DNA of 64,000 nucleotides, taken from contig OU452206.1 of NCBI GenBank assembly GCA_911728435.2, positions 9,578,297 through 9,642,296 on the forward strand, written 5' to 3'. This DNA comes from Apoderus coryli (lineage: Eukaryota; Arthropoda; Insecta; Coleoptera; Attelabidae). The notes under the pieces were generated by a model. It was not told where the DNA came from, did not search any database, and worked only from the letters and a program-made list of their open reading frames with translations. The translations under genes and the position numbers were made by a program. This document shows, piece after piece, positions 21,360 to 32,940 of this stretch (the stretch's first letter is position 1; each line of letters starts with the position of its first letter).

Positions 21360-22825
21360 TATATTGTTATGCACATTGTGTTGATAGCCATTTCGTTTCA
21401 ATGACCACATCATGGCATTGTCACCCTAACCAGATTATCTTTCGAACAATAATTATATTGTTACCCTTATGTCTATATCGCAAATCGCCCATCATTTCAT
21501 AGTTAGCATTGCGCCTGGAGGATGATGTGATGTTCTTGCCTAGCGATAGCTACAACCAGATTCGCAATATTTGGTGAACTAACCCTTACCCATAGCAGTG
21601 AGTCTAAAACCCGCAAAATAATCGACTTCATTTAGAACATTGATGCTGCTGGGTGAAATATAATAATAAATATAATGAGCCACAATAGACCCTCGGTGGT
21701 AGCAGTGGAGGGTCCGGTGCAGACCCACTTATTTTGAACTTACCAACTTAACTTGTTAATTGGATAAATTTTATTCATAATTCAATTAGTAAGTATATAG
21801 TACAACATATCCTGGTGTGCCTAAAACATATCCCTTCTATGATTATGTTAATAAATGTTGCAAGCCGACCATTGATGTTTTTATATTGATCCATCGAAAT
21901 ATAAGAGCTAGACATTCGTTGGATATGAGTAGATCTTATGTGAACTTTTTGGTGGGACTAAACACTAGTCATTGTCGTTCAAAGCGTCATCTGTTGAGGT
22001 TGGACCTTTTAGAAAATTAGGAATGCCGTCTTCCATAGTCGAATCTAAAAGAAAGCACAACTAAAAAAGTAATCGATGAATGAGGTATGAGCCACAATAG
22101 ACCCTTCATGGTTCAGTGGATGGTCCGTGTGAACCCACTCACCTGTGAACCTTCCTACTGCGGGATGTAATATGTTATTTATTGAATGTACATTTTTAAG
22201 TTTTAAATTACTTATTTATTTTAAAAGAAGTATCTCTTAAAATATTTTGAAGGAATTTACTTCTAGAACAACGCAGAAATCTTTGTTTACCAAAGCGATG
22301 GCTTGCGTCACACCACAATCAACTTCCTCTGGGACAACGTCATTCACCTGACTTGACTGTCGTCGATTATTTTAATTGTCGAACAAAAAAAAAATGTTAA
22401 TTTAAACATTTCGGCAACATCAATAGCGTAGGGAGTCGATGCCTCCCTGAATCGTGGAACATTTGTAAGTTTGAAAGTATTTATATATAATTTATAAACA
22501 ACTTACGATGGGGCTTTTGTACCTGAGTATTATTGAATAATGCTATGCAGATTTTAACGATCAAACAATTTTGGCAAGATAGGTATTCTGTTTCTGGTCC
22601 TTTATCAATATAACAGAGATGTTTTATTTTCATGATGCATAAAGCGTACGGGCAAATAATAACCACCTTTTTCAGCACAAACCAACAACTATTCTTTGAG
22701 CAAATATTATGTTAAATAAGGCAATAAATTTTGTTTTGTATAAAAATCATTCAAATAACAATTATAATTATGATAAATATGCAAGTTATCTAATTTAAAA
22801 CCGATATTACTTGATAACTGGTCTG
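21360..22825. repeat. Non-coding; diverged direct repeat of about 410-bp spacing
   Basis: TGAGCCACAATAGACCCT occurs at about 21676 and again near 22087. Each is followed within about 50 bp by a GTGG(A/T)GGTCC-type block and ACCCACT. The rest is AT-rich with no supportable gene. Confidence 0.45.
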
Positions 22826-23293
22826 GTTATTAACACGTTGAAGGACAGTGACGCTGATCAGCGGTATATTTCCGAATGTCAAATGTGACAAAACGCTGTT
22901 CAGCGTCTTTAATTGTATTCGCTAGTATGACTGTACGCCTTACGCAGCGTCGCCTTATCTATGCAAAATAATGGTAATCCATATTATACTGTCATCACTG
23001 GTACAAATATAAAAATCCCTATGTGGCTCAATCTCGAGTGAACTCATGCTCTTAAAACCCCTCCCGCTTTTTATTTACTTACTTTTTCCTTTACTTTACT
23101 TAGCGTCTCAGCTGACATAAAGTTCTATTATTTGAGTTTATAGTGTCATTCTAACAACATTACCTGTTTTTTGTGCAATAGAAAATTGGATTTATTATGT
23201 AAATAGTGGTAAGTAATATCTTTGGAGTAGGTGAGTAAACTAGAGTCAGGCATTGTGTTTATAAACACAATGACTAAAGGTATAATTATAAAG

Positions 23294-24582
23294 GGTTTTC
23301 CAATAATAGTGATATGATTTCTTTAAAAAAAAACACACTTATTGTTAAGGAAATTCAAAAGTTTTTTTATTGAATGTGAAGTACAATCGATACAATTAAG
23401 TTCTAAATAAAACGCCATTCAAATGGCTCCCACGACTTCTTCTGCAGTAACGAATTCTATGAACCCAATTTTCGAGCACTTTTTCCACTAAATCAAGTCG
23501 TATGTCATGAATGGCACGTTCAATATTGACTTGTAAAGCTTGAAGAGAGTCTGGTTTATTTCGAAAGACCAAAGACTTCAAATAACCCCACAAGAAATAG
23601 TCTAATGGTGTTAAATGACAACTTCTTGGAAACCATTCAATATCACAATTTTTTGAAATAATCGAATCTCCAAACTTTTCTCGCAATAATTCAATTGTTG
23701 CATTTGCTGTGTGGCACGTAGCCCCGTCTTGCTGGAACCAAATGTTGTCAAGATCAACTTCTTCCAAAATCGGGCATAAAAAGTTGGTTATTATCGATCT
23801 ATACCGCTCTCCATTTACAGTAACGGTGTTACCAGCATCATTCCGAAAGAAGTATTATTCCACAAGACCAAAAACCACACTAAACTGTCAATTTAGGTGA
23901 ATGTAATGGTTTTCCATGAATAATTTGTGGATTTTCTTGGCACCAGAATCGACAGTCTTACTTACCGCACCACTCAGATGAAAGTGTACCTCATCGGAGA
24001 AGATGATTTTCTTAAAAAAATCGTTATCGTTTTCAAGTTGTTCCAAGACAAAATTAGCAAATTCACGACGTTTACGGTGGTCCAATGGCTGCAGTTCTTG
24101 AGTGAGAACAATTTTATACGGATGCAAACCCAAATCCTTTCTCAAAATCCGCCAGGTTGTGCTTTGAGACAGTCCCAATTGTTGAGAACGTCTTGGAATC
24201 GACAAATTGTGGTCTTCAGCAACACTTGCCTGAACGGCAGCAATATTTGCATTACTTCGGGCAGTTCTTTGTCTTATTGGCACTTGAACATTATGTAAAG
24301 AAAATGTACGCTCAAAATTTTCAACATTCGACGAATAGCGAGCACACTTGGACGATTATTACGACCATGAAATGGCAAAAGCGCACGAACAGTTGCAATT
24401 GGAGAACGATTATTTTGATAATAAAACTGAATAATTTGTAAACGTTGTTCTTGCGTATATATCTCCAAGATGAAATTGTAAACACTAATGCATATCTACA
24501 ATGACAAACAAATGACAGATCATGACAAATTACAAATAGCCGCAACGTCGCTTCAAAATCATATCAGCCCTATTGGAAAACC
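23294..24582 (-). mobile_element. Mariner-like element nested in the piggyBac-like element
   Basis: The ends GGTTTTCCAATAATAGTGAT (23294) and, reverse-complemented from 24582, GGTTTTCCAATAGGGCTGAT match as short TIRs. They bracket the broken transposase. The target duplication is not clear by eye. Confidence 0.7.
23396..24468 (-). pseudogene. Mariner-like (IS630) transposase with frameshifts
   Basis: Read on the minus strand: MEIYTQEQRLQIIQFYYQNN (from 24468) is the first helix-turn-helix. A second frame gives RQRTARSNANIAAVQASVAE, then SQQLGLSQSTTWRILRKDLG, HPYKIVLTQELQPLDH and IIFSDEVHFHLSGAVS, with the first catalytic Asp. A break near 23890 is followed by WFQQDGATCHTAN (second Asp) and CHLTPLDYFLWGYLKS (third Asp region, in which SPDL reads CHL), ending SHLNGVLFRT at 23399. 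At least two frameshifts and the altered third site make it inactive. Confidence 0.88.
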
Positions 24583-24862
24583 TCATAATTCCAGATGGAA
24601 AGAGACGACCAAATAAATGATCCCTACGAACGCATATCAGCGTTGTGTCACCATAACAAGTAAAAGAAAGCTGCATGCGTGGTGTGACAGGACGCTGTAC
24701 AACGTCACAAAAAAAAAATACAAAAACCAATCAAAATGTTTATTTACCTTATCATTAAAATAGTGCGTTCCATAAAAGTTACCTCTTAGCTTTAAGATAA
24801 CCTTGTTACAACACCATACTACACAAACCTAGTTACTGTCCTTCAACGTGTTAAATAAAATA

Positions 24863-26952
24863 TACAGGGTGGTCCAACGAAAAGTTTGCACCTAGCTTTT
24901 CTCTTTTTTTTGTAGTCGAATGCGAAAATGCTCGGACACGTCGATTTTGCTTTTGAGGGGGACACATTTTAAACATATTTTTCGATCTGCGCCTTTAACC
25001 CCCTAGCGGGGGTGAGTAACAACCCTAAAATTTTAAATGGAAAGAGGGGTCTAATGACATATCATTTGAAAGGACACAAAATTGTCTTTCTAATGATACC
25101 CTATTTGTCGAATTTTACTAAAACAGTTAATACGAAAACGACTTTAAAGACATTAAGCCGATAATTTTGGTATTAATGAGAAATACAAATAAGTTTTAAT
25201 TATTACGACTGAAAACAACTACAATCATTTCTAAATTATTTACTTTGAAGAAAAACGGGATTTCAAAAACACTATCTTATTTATCAGAACTAAATTCCTC
25301 ACTAATCGTTTGCGTTTTTTGTTGAAATAAAAACTGCAGATACGTGTAGGAAAAGAATTTACACCGTTTATTTTAGTTTTTCATTGATTCAGTTTGGTTG
25401 CTTCTCAAGTTATTTTACTTTTACCGTACAAAATGATTTATTCCATTCTAGAACGAGTTGAAATTGTTAAACTTTATTTTCAAAATAATAGTAGTGCTAG
25501 ACTTACGGCTCGCTTATTTAATGAGAGACATCCCGATAAAAATGTGAATGATGTGTACGTTGGCAAGTTAGTTAAAAAGTTTGTAGATACCGGATCTGTC
25601 TGTAATGTAAAACACCAGCCGCAGAAACCGATCAGAAATGAAGCTGTGGAAGTCGCTGTTTTAGGGCATGTTGAAATGGATCATAGTCAAAGTACCCGTC
25701 AACTAGCTGAAGCCTCAGGTGTCTCCCGTTCGTCCATAATACGAATTTTAAAAGCGTACAAATTTCATCCGTACAAAATCAAATTAGTACAGGAACTAAA
25801 TGAGGATGATCCTGATAGAAGGCTGCAATTTTGTGAAGCAATGAGCCAGCGTTTAATTGAAGATCCGCAATTATTATTTAACATTTGTTTTTCCGACGAA
25901 TGCACATTTTATTTGAATGGAGCTGTAAATAGGCACAATTGCCGTTACTGGGATGACAGTAACCCACATTTATTCCGTGAGGTTCATACCCAGTATCCTC
26001 AAAAAATAAACGTCTGGTGTGGCATATTAGGAAATCATATTATAGGACCACTTTTTATTCCTGGAAATTTAACTGGTGAAGTGTACCTAAACATGCTTGA
26101 AGACACAATTGATCCTTTAATAACACAAATAATAGAAGATGACCAAAATCATACTGCTGATCGGCTTTATTTCCAGCAAGATGGAGCACCTCCGCACTAT
26201 GTGGCTCCTGTAAGACAGTTCTTAGATGACCGGTTCCCTGGACGGTGGATTGGAAGGAGGGGCCCAATTGAATGGCCTGCCAGGTCACCGGATTTATCGC
26301 CTTTAGACTTTTTTCTTTGGGGGCACTTAAAAAATAAATGTTTTGCCACGAAGCCCGAGTCCATAGAAGATCTTCGCCAACGCATTACAGAAGAGTGCAG
26401 AAACATAACACCTGATATGCTACAAAATGTTAGAAATAGATTTGAACAAAATCTGTATTATTGTATGGAATCAAATGGGTCACATTTTCAACATTTGTTA
26501 ATGTAATGTTTTAATAAATCAATTTAACAGCTTGTTTACTTTTTTTACAAAGCAATGTTAAAACTAACAAACATTGGAATGTACTAACGATTGCAGGTGT
26601 TTTCACTCGCAATAATTAAAACTTATTTGTATTTCTCATTAATACCAAAATTATCGGCTTAATGTCTTTAAAGTCGTTTTCGTATTAACTGTTTTAGTAA
26701 AATTCGACAAATAGGGTATCATTAGAAAGAGAATTTTGTGTCCTTTCAAATGATATGTCATTAGACCCCTCTTTCCATTTAAAATTTTAGGGTTGTTACT
26801 CACCCCCGCTAGGGGGTTAAAGGCGCAGATCGAAAAATATGTTTAAAATGTGTCCCCCTCAAAAGCAAAATCGACGTGTCCGAGCATTTTCGCATTCGAC
26901 TACAAAAAAAAGAGAAAAGCTAGGTGCAAACTTTTCGTTGGACCACCCTGTA
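24863..26952 (+). mobile_element. Intact mariner-like transposon with long TIRs
   Basis: This is a 2090-bp element. The left TIR (24863-25228) and right TIR (about 26588-26952) are nearly identical over about 340 bp with a handful of mismatches. Tips are TACAGGGTGGTCC and GGACCACCCTGTA, each flanked by TA (24861-24862 and 26953-26954). One complete transposase gene lies between. High arm identity and an open frame indicate a young copy. TIRs this long are unusual for mariner-type elements. Confidence 0.9.
25433..26506 (+). CDS. Mariner-like (IS630 superfamily) transposase, intact, 357 aa
   Basis: I place the start at ATG 25433 (MIYSILERVEIVKLYFQNN). An in-frame TTG 13 codons upstream is not needed. 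Residues 1-130 hold two helix-turn-helix-like segments (RLTARLFNERHP and STRQLAEASGVSRSSIIRIL). The catalytic core has Asp in CFSDECTFYLNGAVN, Asp in YFQQDGAPPHY and Asp in ARSPDLSPLDFFLWG, i.e. a DDD-type triad with about 42 residues between the second and third. The C-terminus ends SNGSHFQHLLM. Cut-and-paste transposition at TA is expected from the family. The gene is alone between long TIRs. Full length and without stops, it is a candidate active transposase. Similar relics occur at 7400, 17000 and 23396. Confidence 0.93.
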   Translation: MIYSILERVEIVKLYFQNNSSARLTARLFNERHPDKNVNDVYVGKLVKKFVDTGSVCNVKHQPQKPIRNEAVEVAVLGHVEMDHSQSTRQLAEASGVSRSSIIRILKAYKFHPYKIKLVQELNEDDPDRRLQFCEAMSQRLIEDPQLLFNICFSDECTFYLNGAVNRHNCRYWDDSNPHLFREVHTQYPQKINVWCGILGNHIIGPLFIPGNLTGEVYLNMLEDTIDPLITQIIEDDQNHTADRLYFQQDGAPPHYVAPVRQFLDDRFPGRWIGRRGPIEWPARSPDLSPLDFFLWGHLKNKCFATKPESIEDLRQRITEECRNITPDMLQNVRNRFEQNLYYCMESNGSHFQHLLM

Positions 26953-27345
26953 TAGTATATATACTCTAGAATGATAATCCCGTAGTACAAAAATGTAACC
27001 AAAAGTGTAGAGCTGTCCATAATGCGCATGATCACCAGTAACTTATTTTTCAACAGGACCGGCTTTGATTAAATGTAATATTACTGTTATAGGTATATTT
27101 AAAATTAAATTTTACCATTTCAAATAAAAAAAATGGAATAAAGAAATTTAAGAAATAAAAAATTACATAAAATATCTAAATACTTTATTGTCTAACAGGT
27201 ACAACCCAATAATAATAAATCTAAACAGAAACGAGAACTAAGTAAAAATTCTAATACTGGAAAATATCTTAAGGACTTGAGCATTCTAATTATTTATTTT
27301 ATTATTATATAATATTTGTTTGTTTATACAACCACCTTAGGCGTC

Positions 27346-27540
27346 TTACCTCTCTACAACCTTCAAAGAAGGGGTGCAAGAAACAGTGACTTCACAAATA
27401 TTTTCCGTGTCCATGTAAACCACTTCCATATCATCCGTACTACTCGCAATAGTATTTTGTGACAAAACATGGTTGGTAGAACTTTTATTCTCAGCAATTT
27501 CATGGAGGATTTTATAATTAAGTATATTCCAGTTTAACAA
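27346..27540 (-). CDS. Possible downstream exon of the THAP gene
   Basis: A 64-codon open frame on the minus strand reads NHVLSQNTIASSTDDMEVVY, then MDTENICEVTVSCTPSLKVVER, and ends at AG|GTAAGA, a good donor. It lies 124 bp downstream of exon 2 on the same strand. Acidic and Ser/Thr-rich, it could be the linker after the THAP finger. I see no clear acceptor at its start, so the exon call is tentative. Confidence 0.35.
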   Translation of the reverse strand: MLNWNILNYKILHEIAENKSSTNHVLSQNTIASSTDDMEVVYMDTENICEVTVSCTPSLKVVER

Positions 27541-27663
27541 CAGAATTCAAACGAACTTTGTATACCTACACAACGTAGGAAATATATTCTTGAAATACAT
27601 ATCATGCATTTTTGACAGACTGCTTTTAAGTAAACAGTGTCTTGATATCAAACGATTAAGAAT

Positions 27664-28012
27664 TTAACTTCCACTCTTATTTACATAATCTCTTCTTTTC
27701 ATCAAAAGTTTGGGAACTGCATCGGGTACGAGGGTGATCCTCTTGTCATCTTCTCTACAAATGATATCTTCTGCAGCGAAATGTTTACTGCATATGACAT
27801 TCCCATCACATACATTTTCTGTACTATAGGATCCCAATGCCCGCATCCAAACATCATGTCTTTTTTTTGTCAAGCTAAAAATGAGTATCATGTCAATGGT
27901 ATCATATTGACTCAAACTGAGACTGTTAGAAACCCGAAACAATAACTTACTGAAAATATTTAATACCAGGAATGAGACCTTCATTTTTACACCACAACAC
28001 TATACACCTCAT
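27664..28012 (-). CDS. THAP-type zinc-finger protein, two exons (partial gene)
   Basis: Exon 1 runs 28012-27951: MRCIVLWCKNEGLIPGIKYF, holding the first Cys pair (C3-x4-C8). A donor GTAAGT (27950) and an acceptor TTTTTAG (27876-27875) bound a 76-bp intron. Exon 2 begins at 27874 and reads LTKKRHDVWMRALG, then VICSKHFAAEDI and ITLVPDAVPKLL, to a stop at 27664. The junction restores an FH dipeptide (KYF-H-LTKKRHDVW), and the CxxHF and AVP motifs complete a canonical C2CH THAP finger of about 85 aa. The frame may continue by further splicing to 27540-27346, whose end offers AG|GTAAGA. No catalytic domain was found. Splicing is predicted, not observed. Confidence 0.7.
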
Positions 28013-28539
28013 TGTTTGTTAAATAAACGAACTAAAACCAAAATAACAAATATTAAAAACAATTTTAATCACAAATAGGTATATCTATCAACAATTAAAA
28101 TATACCACGAATAAAACCATAACTCAATTATAAAACCTATCTGAATTGTTGTGAAGCCGACTCTGACAGATATTCCCACTACGAGAAATATCATTTGCGA
28201 AAACAGACGCTGTTGCGAAATCTCCTAAATTTAATAAGATTTGGAAAAAAATGTTTCGTTCATATTGCTGAAAACTAAACAGTATGCAATTTTGCCGATA
28301 ACATTTAATTATTTGATTTTGTCAAGCAGTTTCGTATGACGCAACATATGGATTTATTTATAAAACAGATATGTCGCATAAATTCTGTAAGGCGAACGCC
28401 AAAATAGTTTTAAATATGGCAGCTCTGTACTGAAAATAAGTTACTGAGGAGCATGCGTAGTTGGTGAAAACTCTGCATACCCGTTACACTTTTTGGTATT
28501 CGGCTGGATTTAATTAGCATTCTAGAGTACATATATAAT

Positions 28540-29820
28540 ATAAGATTTCTATGGTTGCATCAAAATATTCAATGTTTAAGAAATAAATGTATGGAAATAC
28601 ATGCATTTTTAGAATCATCAGATTTATCCACAGATCTAAGATCTGTGGATTTATCCCCGCATGCTATATGTGTTACTGAACATTGTCTCAATGATAGTGA
28701 ACAAACTACTTTACATCTGGAGGGATATAATTTAGTATCTTGTTATACAAGACCTCTGATGGAGCATGGTGGTGCATGCATATTCATCATGAAGACTTTA
28801 GACTTCATCGAAAACACTGATATTGTGCAGTTGAGTGTCGAGGGGGACATTGAATGTGCTGTTAGTAAAAGTTTAAGGACTGTAATTATATCTATTTATA
28901 GACGCGGTATCTACAGGCAATTTTGACTTATTTGCCGCTCAACTCTAAGCAATTCTTTACTATTGCAGTAAAAAATATACTGGTTACACCCACATATTAA
29001 CTGGTGACGTCAATTTGAATTTGTTTTTAGAACATAAGAAGAATGAAAGCTTTATAGATATTTTACGATCATATAATTTAGTGCAGACAATCTTTGAGGC
29101 CACTAGAGAGACAGCACAGTCTTCAACACTCATAGAAAACCTGTTTACAAATGCAGGTAACTATCAGAGTACAGTCGTGGCTACAGCTCTATCATGCTCA
29201 AGTTTTATCAAGGCACGATATGTACGTAAAACGAAGTCTTCCGAACTGTGTGCTTAGAAGAACGTTCTCAATATATAAAATTGGCTGTTTTAGGCAAGAG
29301 CTGAAAAATCAAAATTTGTTGTCGGTATACAGTTAATGTAAATCATTCGTATAACTGTTTTTTCAACATGTTTACAAATTTAATTAATGTCATTTTTCCC
29401 CTAAAAGAGAAAAAAACTGTGAAGGGAACGTGGATTACAAATGGTATAAAAGTTTCTAGTAGAAAAAAATGATTACTTTATCATAAAAAAATTAGGGGTC
29501 AGATCAGTGATTCTTATTATAAAACTGCACCATCTACAAGAAAGTCCTAAAACAAGCAAAAATTACATGAAATTCTAATTTTATTTTGAGTTCACATAAT
29601 ACACAGAAGCTACATGGTCATTGGTAAAGAAAGTTACAAAAAGAGACGTTCGGTGGAGTAATGTGCTTGATAACTTTTCTGATGGTATAAGAAACCCAGT
29701 ACAGGTCTTAAATAAATTAAATAACTATTTCATAAAGGCAGGTTCAACAGTGGCTACGGCACCCCCTGAATTAAATTACCATACCAAGTCATTGTTCCTA
29801 TATAGAATTATTTAATTAAA
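28540..29820 (+). pseudogene. LINE endonuclease (APE-type) fragment, broken
   Basis: The frame from about 28553 reads LHQNIQCLRNKCMEIHAFL, then HAICVTEHCLND, then YNLVSCYTRPLMEHGGACIF and TVIISIYRRG, the N-terminal half of an apurinic-type endonuclease with the catalytic Glu in VTEH. After a break it resumes at about 29000 with ILTGDVNLNLFLEHKKNESF, DILRSYNLVQTIFEATR and IENLFTNAG, which includes the GDxN motif. Downstream sequence (to 29815) still resembles the spacer before the RT with multiple stops. The RT is missing. Dead copy. Confidence 0.85.
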
Positions 29821-29879
29821 TCTGAGGTTAAAATTTACCCCGTAAGTAGACGATTTATTTTGAACAAATTTTACCATAT

Positions 29880-30240
29880 AAAGTTCTCAATTATTTTATC
29901 TCAGTCTTTTTCTTTTTTTGAAGAGTGAAGTGAAGTAATTTCTACAATTTTATTTGGTGTTTACAAGTTATCGTTGTATTTTTTGCGTTTTATGACATAT
30001 ATGAATTCTTTTGTTCGTCTTGATAAAACATAAAATGCGTCTATATGCCTATTTTTATTTTATTCAGTTACAAATTTGTCGTTATCGTGTTAAGGTAAAA
30101 CCTTGCGATATATTACGTGGTACTTCAGCGGTTTTTTGAATCGATTAAGTGTTTCTCAGATTTAAATCAAAAATAACAATTAAGCGTTAATTTTTCGGCG
30201 GTTAAATTTTTGTTAATAATTTGTGATGGTTCTATAAATT
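29880..30240. repeat. Dispersed repeat, first copy
   Basis: This stretch shares ordered blocks with 34230-34640: CTTGATAAAAC (here) versus TTTGATAAAACGTGAAATG, ATTACGTGG, CGGTTTTTTGAATCGATT and TTTTTCGGCGGT against CGGTTTTTGAATTGATT and TTTTTCGGTGGT. No ORF. It is a diverged non-coding repeat of unknown type. Confidence 0.5.
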
Positions 30241-30390
30241 GTTGCTACTCAAGGTATGTTGTCAAATAAGTAGTAAATAATACATTTTGCATTTCCTTTA
30301 GCATGAAATTTTTTTTATTATGAATTGAAATTACATGTAACAATATAGTCAAAGGTTCTACGATCACACAAATTACAGCTTTATTATTAT

Positions 30391-32260
30391 ACAGGGTGTT
30401 TCTACATTCAACCGACAACGCTCGACCACAGAAAGCTCTCGCTAATTCATACATTTCGATATAGGGACATATACCCTTAAAGGGCATAGTTGTCTAGTTA
30501 TAGGGTCCCAAAGGTTCAAACTTAAAATCGAAAATTTACCATAATTCAAAAATTTCTTTAAATTTTTTTTAGTGACCGATATGCTCTTTAAAAAAGCCAT
30601 ATTTTGAGATAAACAAGTTGTTTAAAAAATTAACCAGTGGCATGCTAAAGAAAAGTAATAACTTTTTATCGGTCCAAAGTAAACGGTCTTGCAGGAATTT
30701 GCATTTAAAAAATGTTCCTACTTTGAACTTTACTTGCAGACTTTTGTCTAGAAGCAAATTCCTGCAAAACCTTTCACTTCGGACCCAAAAAAAAAAGTTA
30801 TTACTTTTTAGGCAAAAATGAATTAAAAAAATATAAAAATATATATTTCTTCCTGATGTGGCGTAAAAAATAGGGGGCATAAAAAGTGTCACTAACCAAT
30901 ATAACATGCCACTGGTTAATTTTTAAAGTCAGTAAATTTGAAAAAAATATTTAAAGGAGTTTTTGAATTATGGCAAATTTTCGATTTTAAATTTGAACCT
31001 TTGACAGCCTGTATCTAGACAACTAAGCCCTTGATTTTTTTATAAAATTTACGTTTACTACCTTTTAATGCCGGTAAAACCAAAAAATACGGGAATTCAT
31101 TTTATGTTTGATAAATTATAATTTAGCATTAAATTTCATAATCTGTTGTATCTGAAACGGTAGCATTGTGCTAATTTATTTGTGTTTGTAAAAATTGCTT
31201 CCTTGATCTCAGATATCATCGCACGCCACTGATAATAACGCTCTTCTAAAAAAATCCACATACTCCCTATACGCACGGATTTGGAAGTAATTTTTGGTCC
31301 AGTTTCATATTCTAATAAATAATTCTATCAATTTATTTCGATTTTAGCATAGTTTTTATATTTTAGCCACCATTTTAAAACCATTTGGACACTATTTTTT
31401 TTAGAAATGAAGTTAGGTAAAAACTATGTTTACGCACAATGCTACCGTTTCAGATACAACAGATTATGAAATTTAATGCTAAATTATAATTAATCAAACA
31501 TAATATGAATTCCCGTATGTTTTGGTTTTACCGGCATTAAATGTAGTAAACGTATATTTTAATAAAAAATCAAGGGCTTAGTGGTCTAGATACAGGCTGT
31601 CAAAGCTTCAAATTAAAATTCGAAAATTTGCCATAATTCAAAAACGCCTTTAAATATACTTTTTTAATTTCTTGACTGATATGTTCTTTGTAAAAGTCAT
31701 ATTTTGACATAATGAATCTTTTTAAAAATTAACCAGTGGCATGCTATAGGGGTTAAAGACAATTTTTATCCCTCTATTTTTACGCCACTGGAATAAATAT
31801 ATATCTTTAACTTTTTTTTAATTCCCTGTTCATTTTTTGCTTAAAAAAGTAATAACTTTTATGGGTCTCAAGTGAACGGGTTTGCAGGAATTTGCCGCTA
31901 AACTAAAGTCTGCAAGTGCCTGAGATACTGTAACATTACATCAATTTCGAAAATTTTCCATAATTCAAAAACGTCTTTAAATATTTTTTAAAATTTCGTG
32001 GCCGATATGTTCTTTAAAAAAGTCAGATTTATACATAAACAACGTTTTCAAAAAATTTACCAGTGGCATGCTATAGGGGTTAGTGACAATTTTTATCCCC
32101 CTATTTTTATTATATTATATATATTATTTTATTTATTTTTTAATAAAAAAGACCTGGGAATTAAAAAAAATGAGAAAATATATTCATTCCAGTGGCGTAA
32201 AAAATAGGGGGATAAAAATTATTATTAAATAATTAAGGGACATGAACCGTAAGCCCCTGG
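30391..32260. repeat. Nested palindromic repeat block
   Basis: It begins with the mariner-like tip TACAGGGTGTTTC (30391). 30925-31180 and 31430-31650 are inverted copies, sharing TGCCGGTAAAACCAAAA, TTAGCATTAAATTTCATAAT and GACAGCCTGTATCTAGACA. Inside the left arm, 30545-30680 and 30780-30960 are again inverted copies around AACCAGTGGCATG. The same blocks recur at 31620-32100. The open frames here are by-products. Related sequence appears at 37170-37690 and 39386-39945. Confidence 0.65.
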
Positions 32261-32940
32261 TCATTATTAACAAAAATAAATATAAAGATATATTTCTGTA
32301 TGGAGAGCTATTCTTGGCTTAAGGGCACCAACTTATTTTTAACGGAAGTGCTTAAAATTAATACAAGGTTGTATTCAAACTCTATTCAGGATCCGTTTAC
32401 CATGTTGTCAAATTCTTCTTACTTTCTGATAAACAGGGTGATTTGTGAAAAACGCCTAATTAGATTTTGTCGAATAGTTTTAAAACTATTTATTTCCAGG
32501 ATACGGTTTAAATTAAAAAGTGGTTTAGGTTAAATTTCTCTACAAGATTCTGACTTTACATTTAACTTCCGACGTTTTGTCTTTTAGCAACTACCATCAA
32601 CTCTGTTTTTTTAAATACGGACCTTTTTGTCATACCCGTTAAAATAAGATATCAGTCAGGCATGTCTGTCGACGTTTTGATAATACTATAACCCTAGATA
32701 TTTCTCCTTTTTCTCATTGCAAGAAAGAGGGATTATGTCATCCAGCTGTTTTCTCCGTGATGATTTTCCTGGGATTTACAGGTACATGCTCCCGCTGACA
32801 TCATCCCTGAATAATATTTAGGGTACGTTGCGTTCTACAAAAAAGGCAATTCAATCCTACTAATATATGCTGAAATAATGATTAACTATGTGGCTAACAA
32901 TTTATAGACAGCTTCTAATTATACGATTCATTTTGATCAC
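32261..32940. repeat. Dispersed repeat and unassigned sequence
   Basis: The start (32240-32350) contains GCCCCTGGTCATTATTAA and AGATATATTTCTGTATGG, a block that recurs at about 38010, 39975, 43600, 47990 and 52760. The remainder to 32940 has no recognisable feature. Confidence 0.45.

Larger units (their letters stand above)
22834..24850. mobile_element. piggyBac-like non-autonomous element (TTAA target)
   Basis: The tips CACGTTGAAGGACAGT (22834) and ACTGTCCTTCAACGTG (ending 24850) are perfect 16-bp inverted repeats, each flanked by TTAA (22830-22833 and 24851-24854). A TTAA duplication is diagnostic of piggyBac-type insertion. No piggyBac transposase is present. Between the ends lies a complete but decayed mariner element. 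Confidence 0.75.
26955..28535 (-). mobile_element. Inverted-repeat-bounded THAP-gene element
   Basis: The left end (26955-27062) and right end (about 28418-28535) are inverted, diverged copies sharing ATACTCTAGAATG-type tips, AAAAGTGTA, AGAGCTG and CAGTAACTTATTTT. A THAP-domain gene lies between them on the minus strand. THAP DNA-binding domains occur in P-element-type and some other transposases as well as in host genes, so a mobile origin is likely but not proven. No catalytic domain is recognised. Confidence 0.55.

Noticed and set aside
25394..25432. N-terminal extension of the intact transposase starting MVASQ
   Set aside because: The codon at 25394 is TTG. The first ATG at 25433 gives the usual start of the family.
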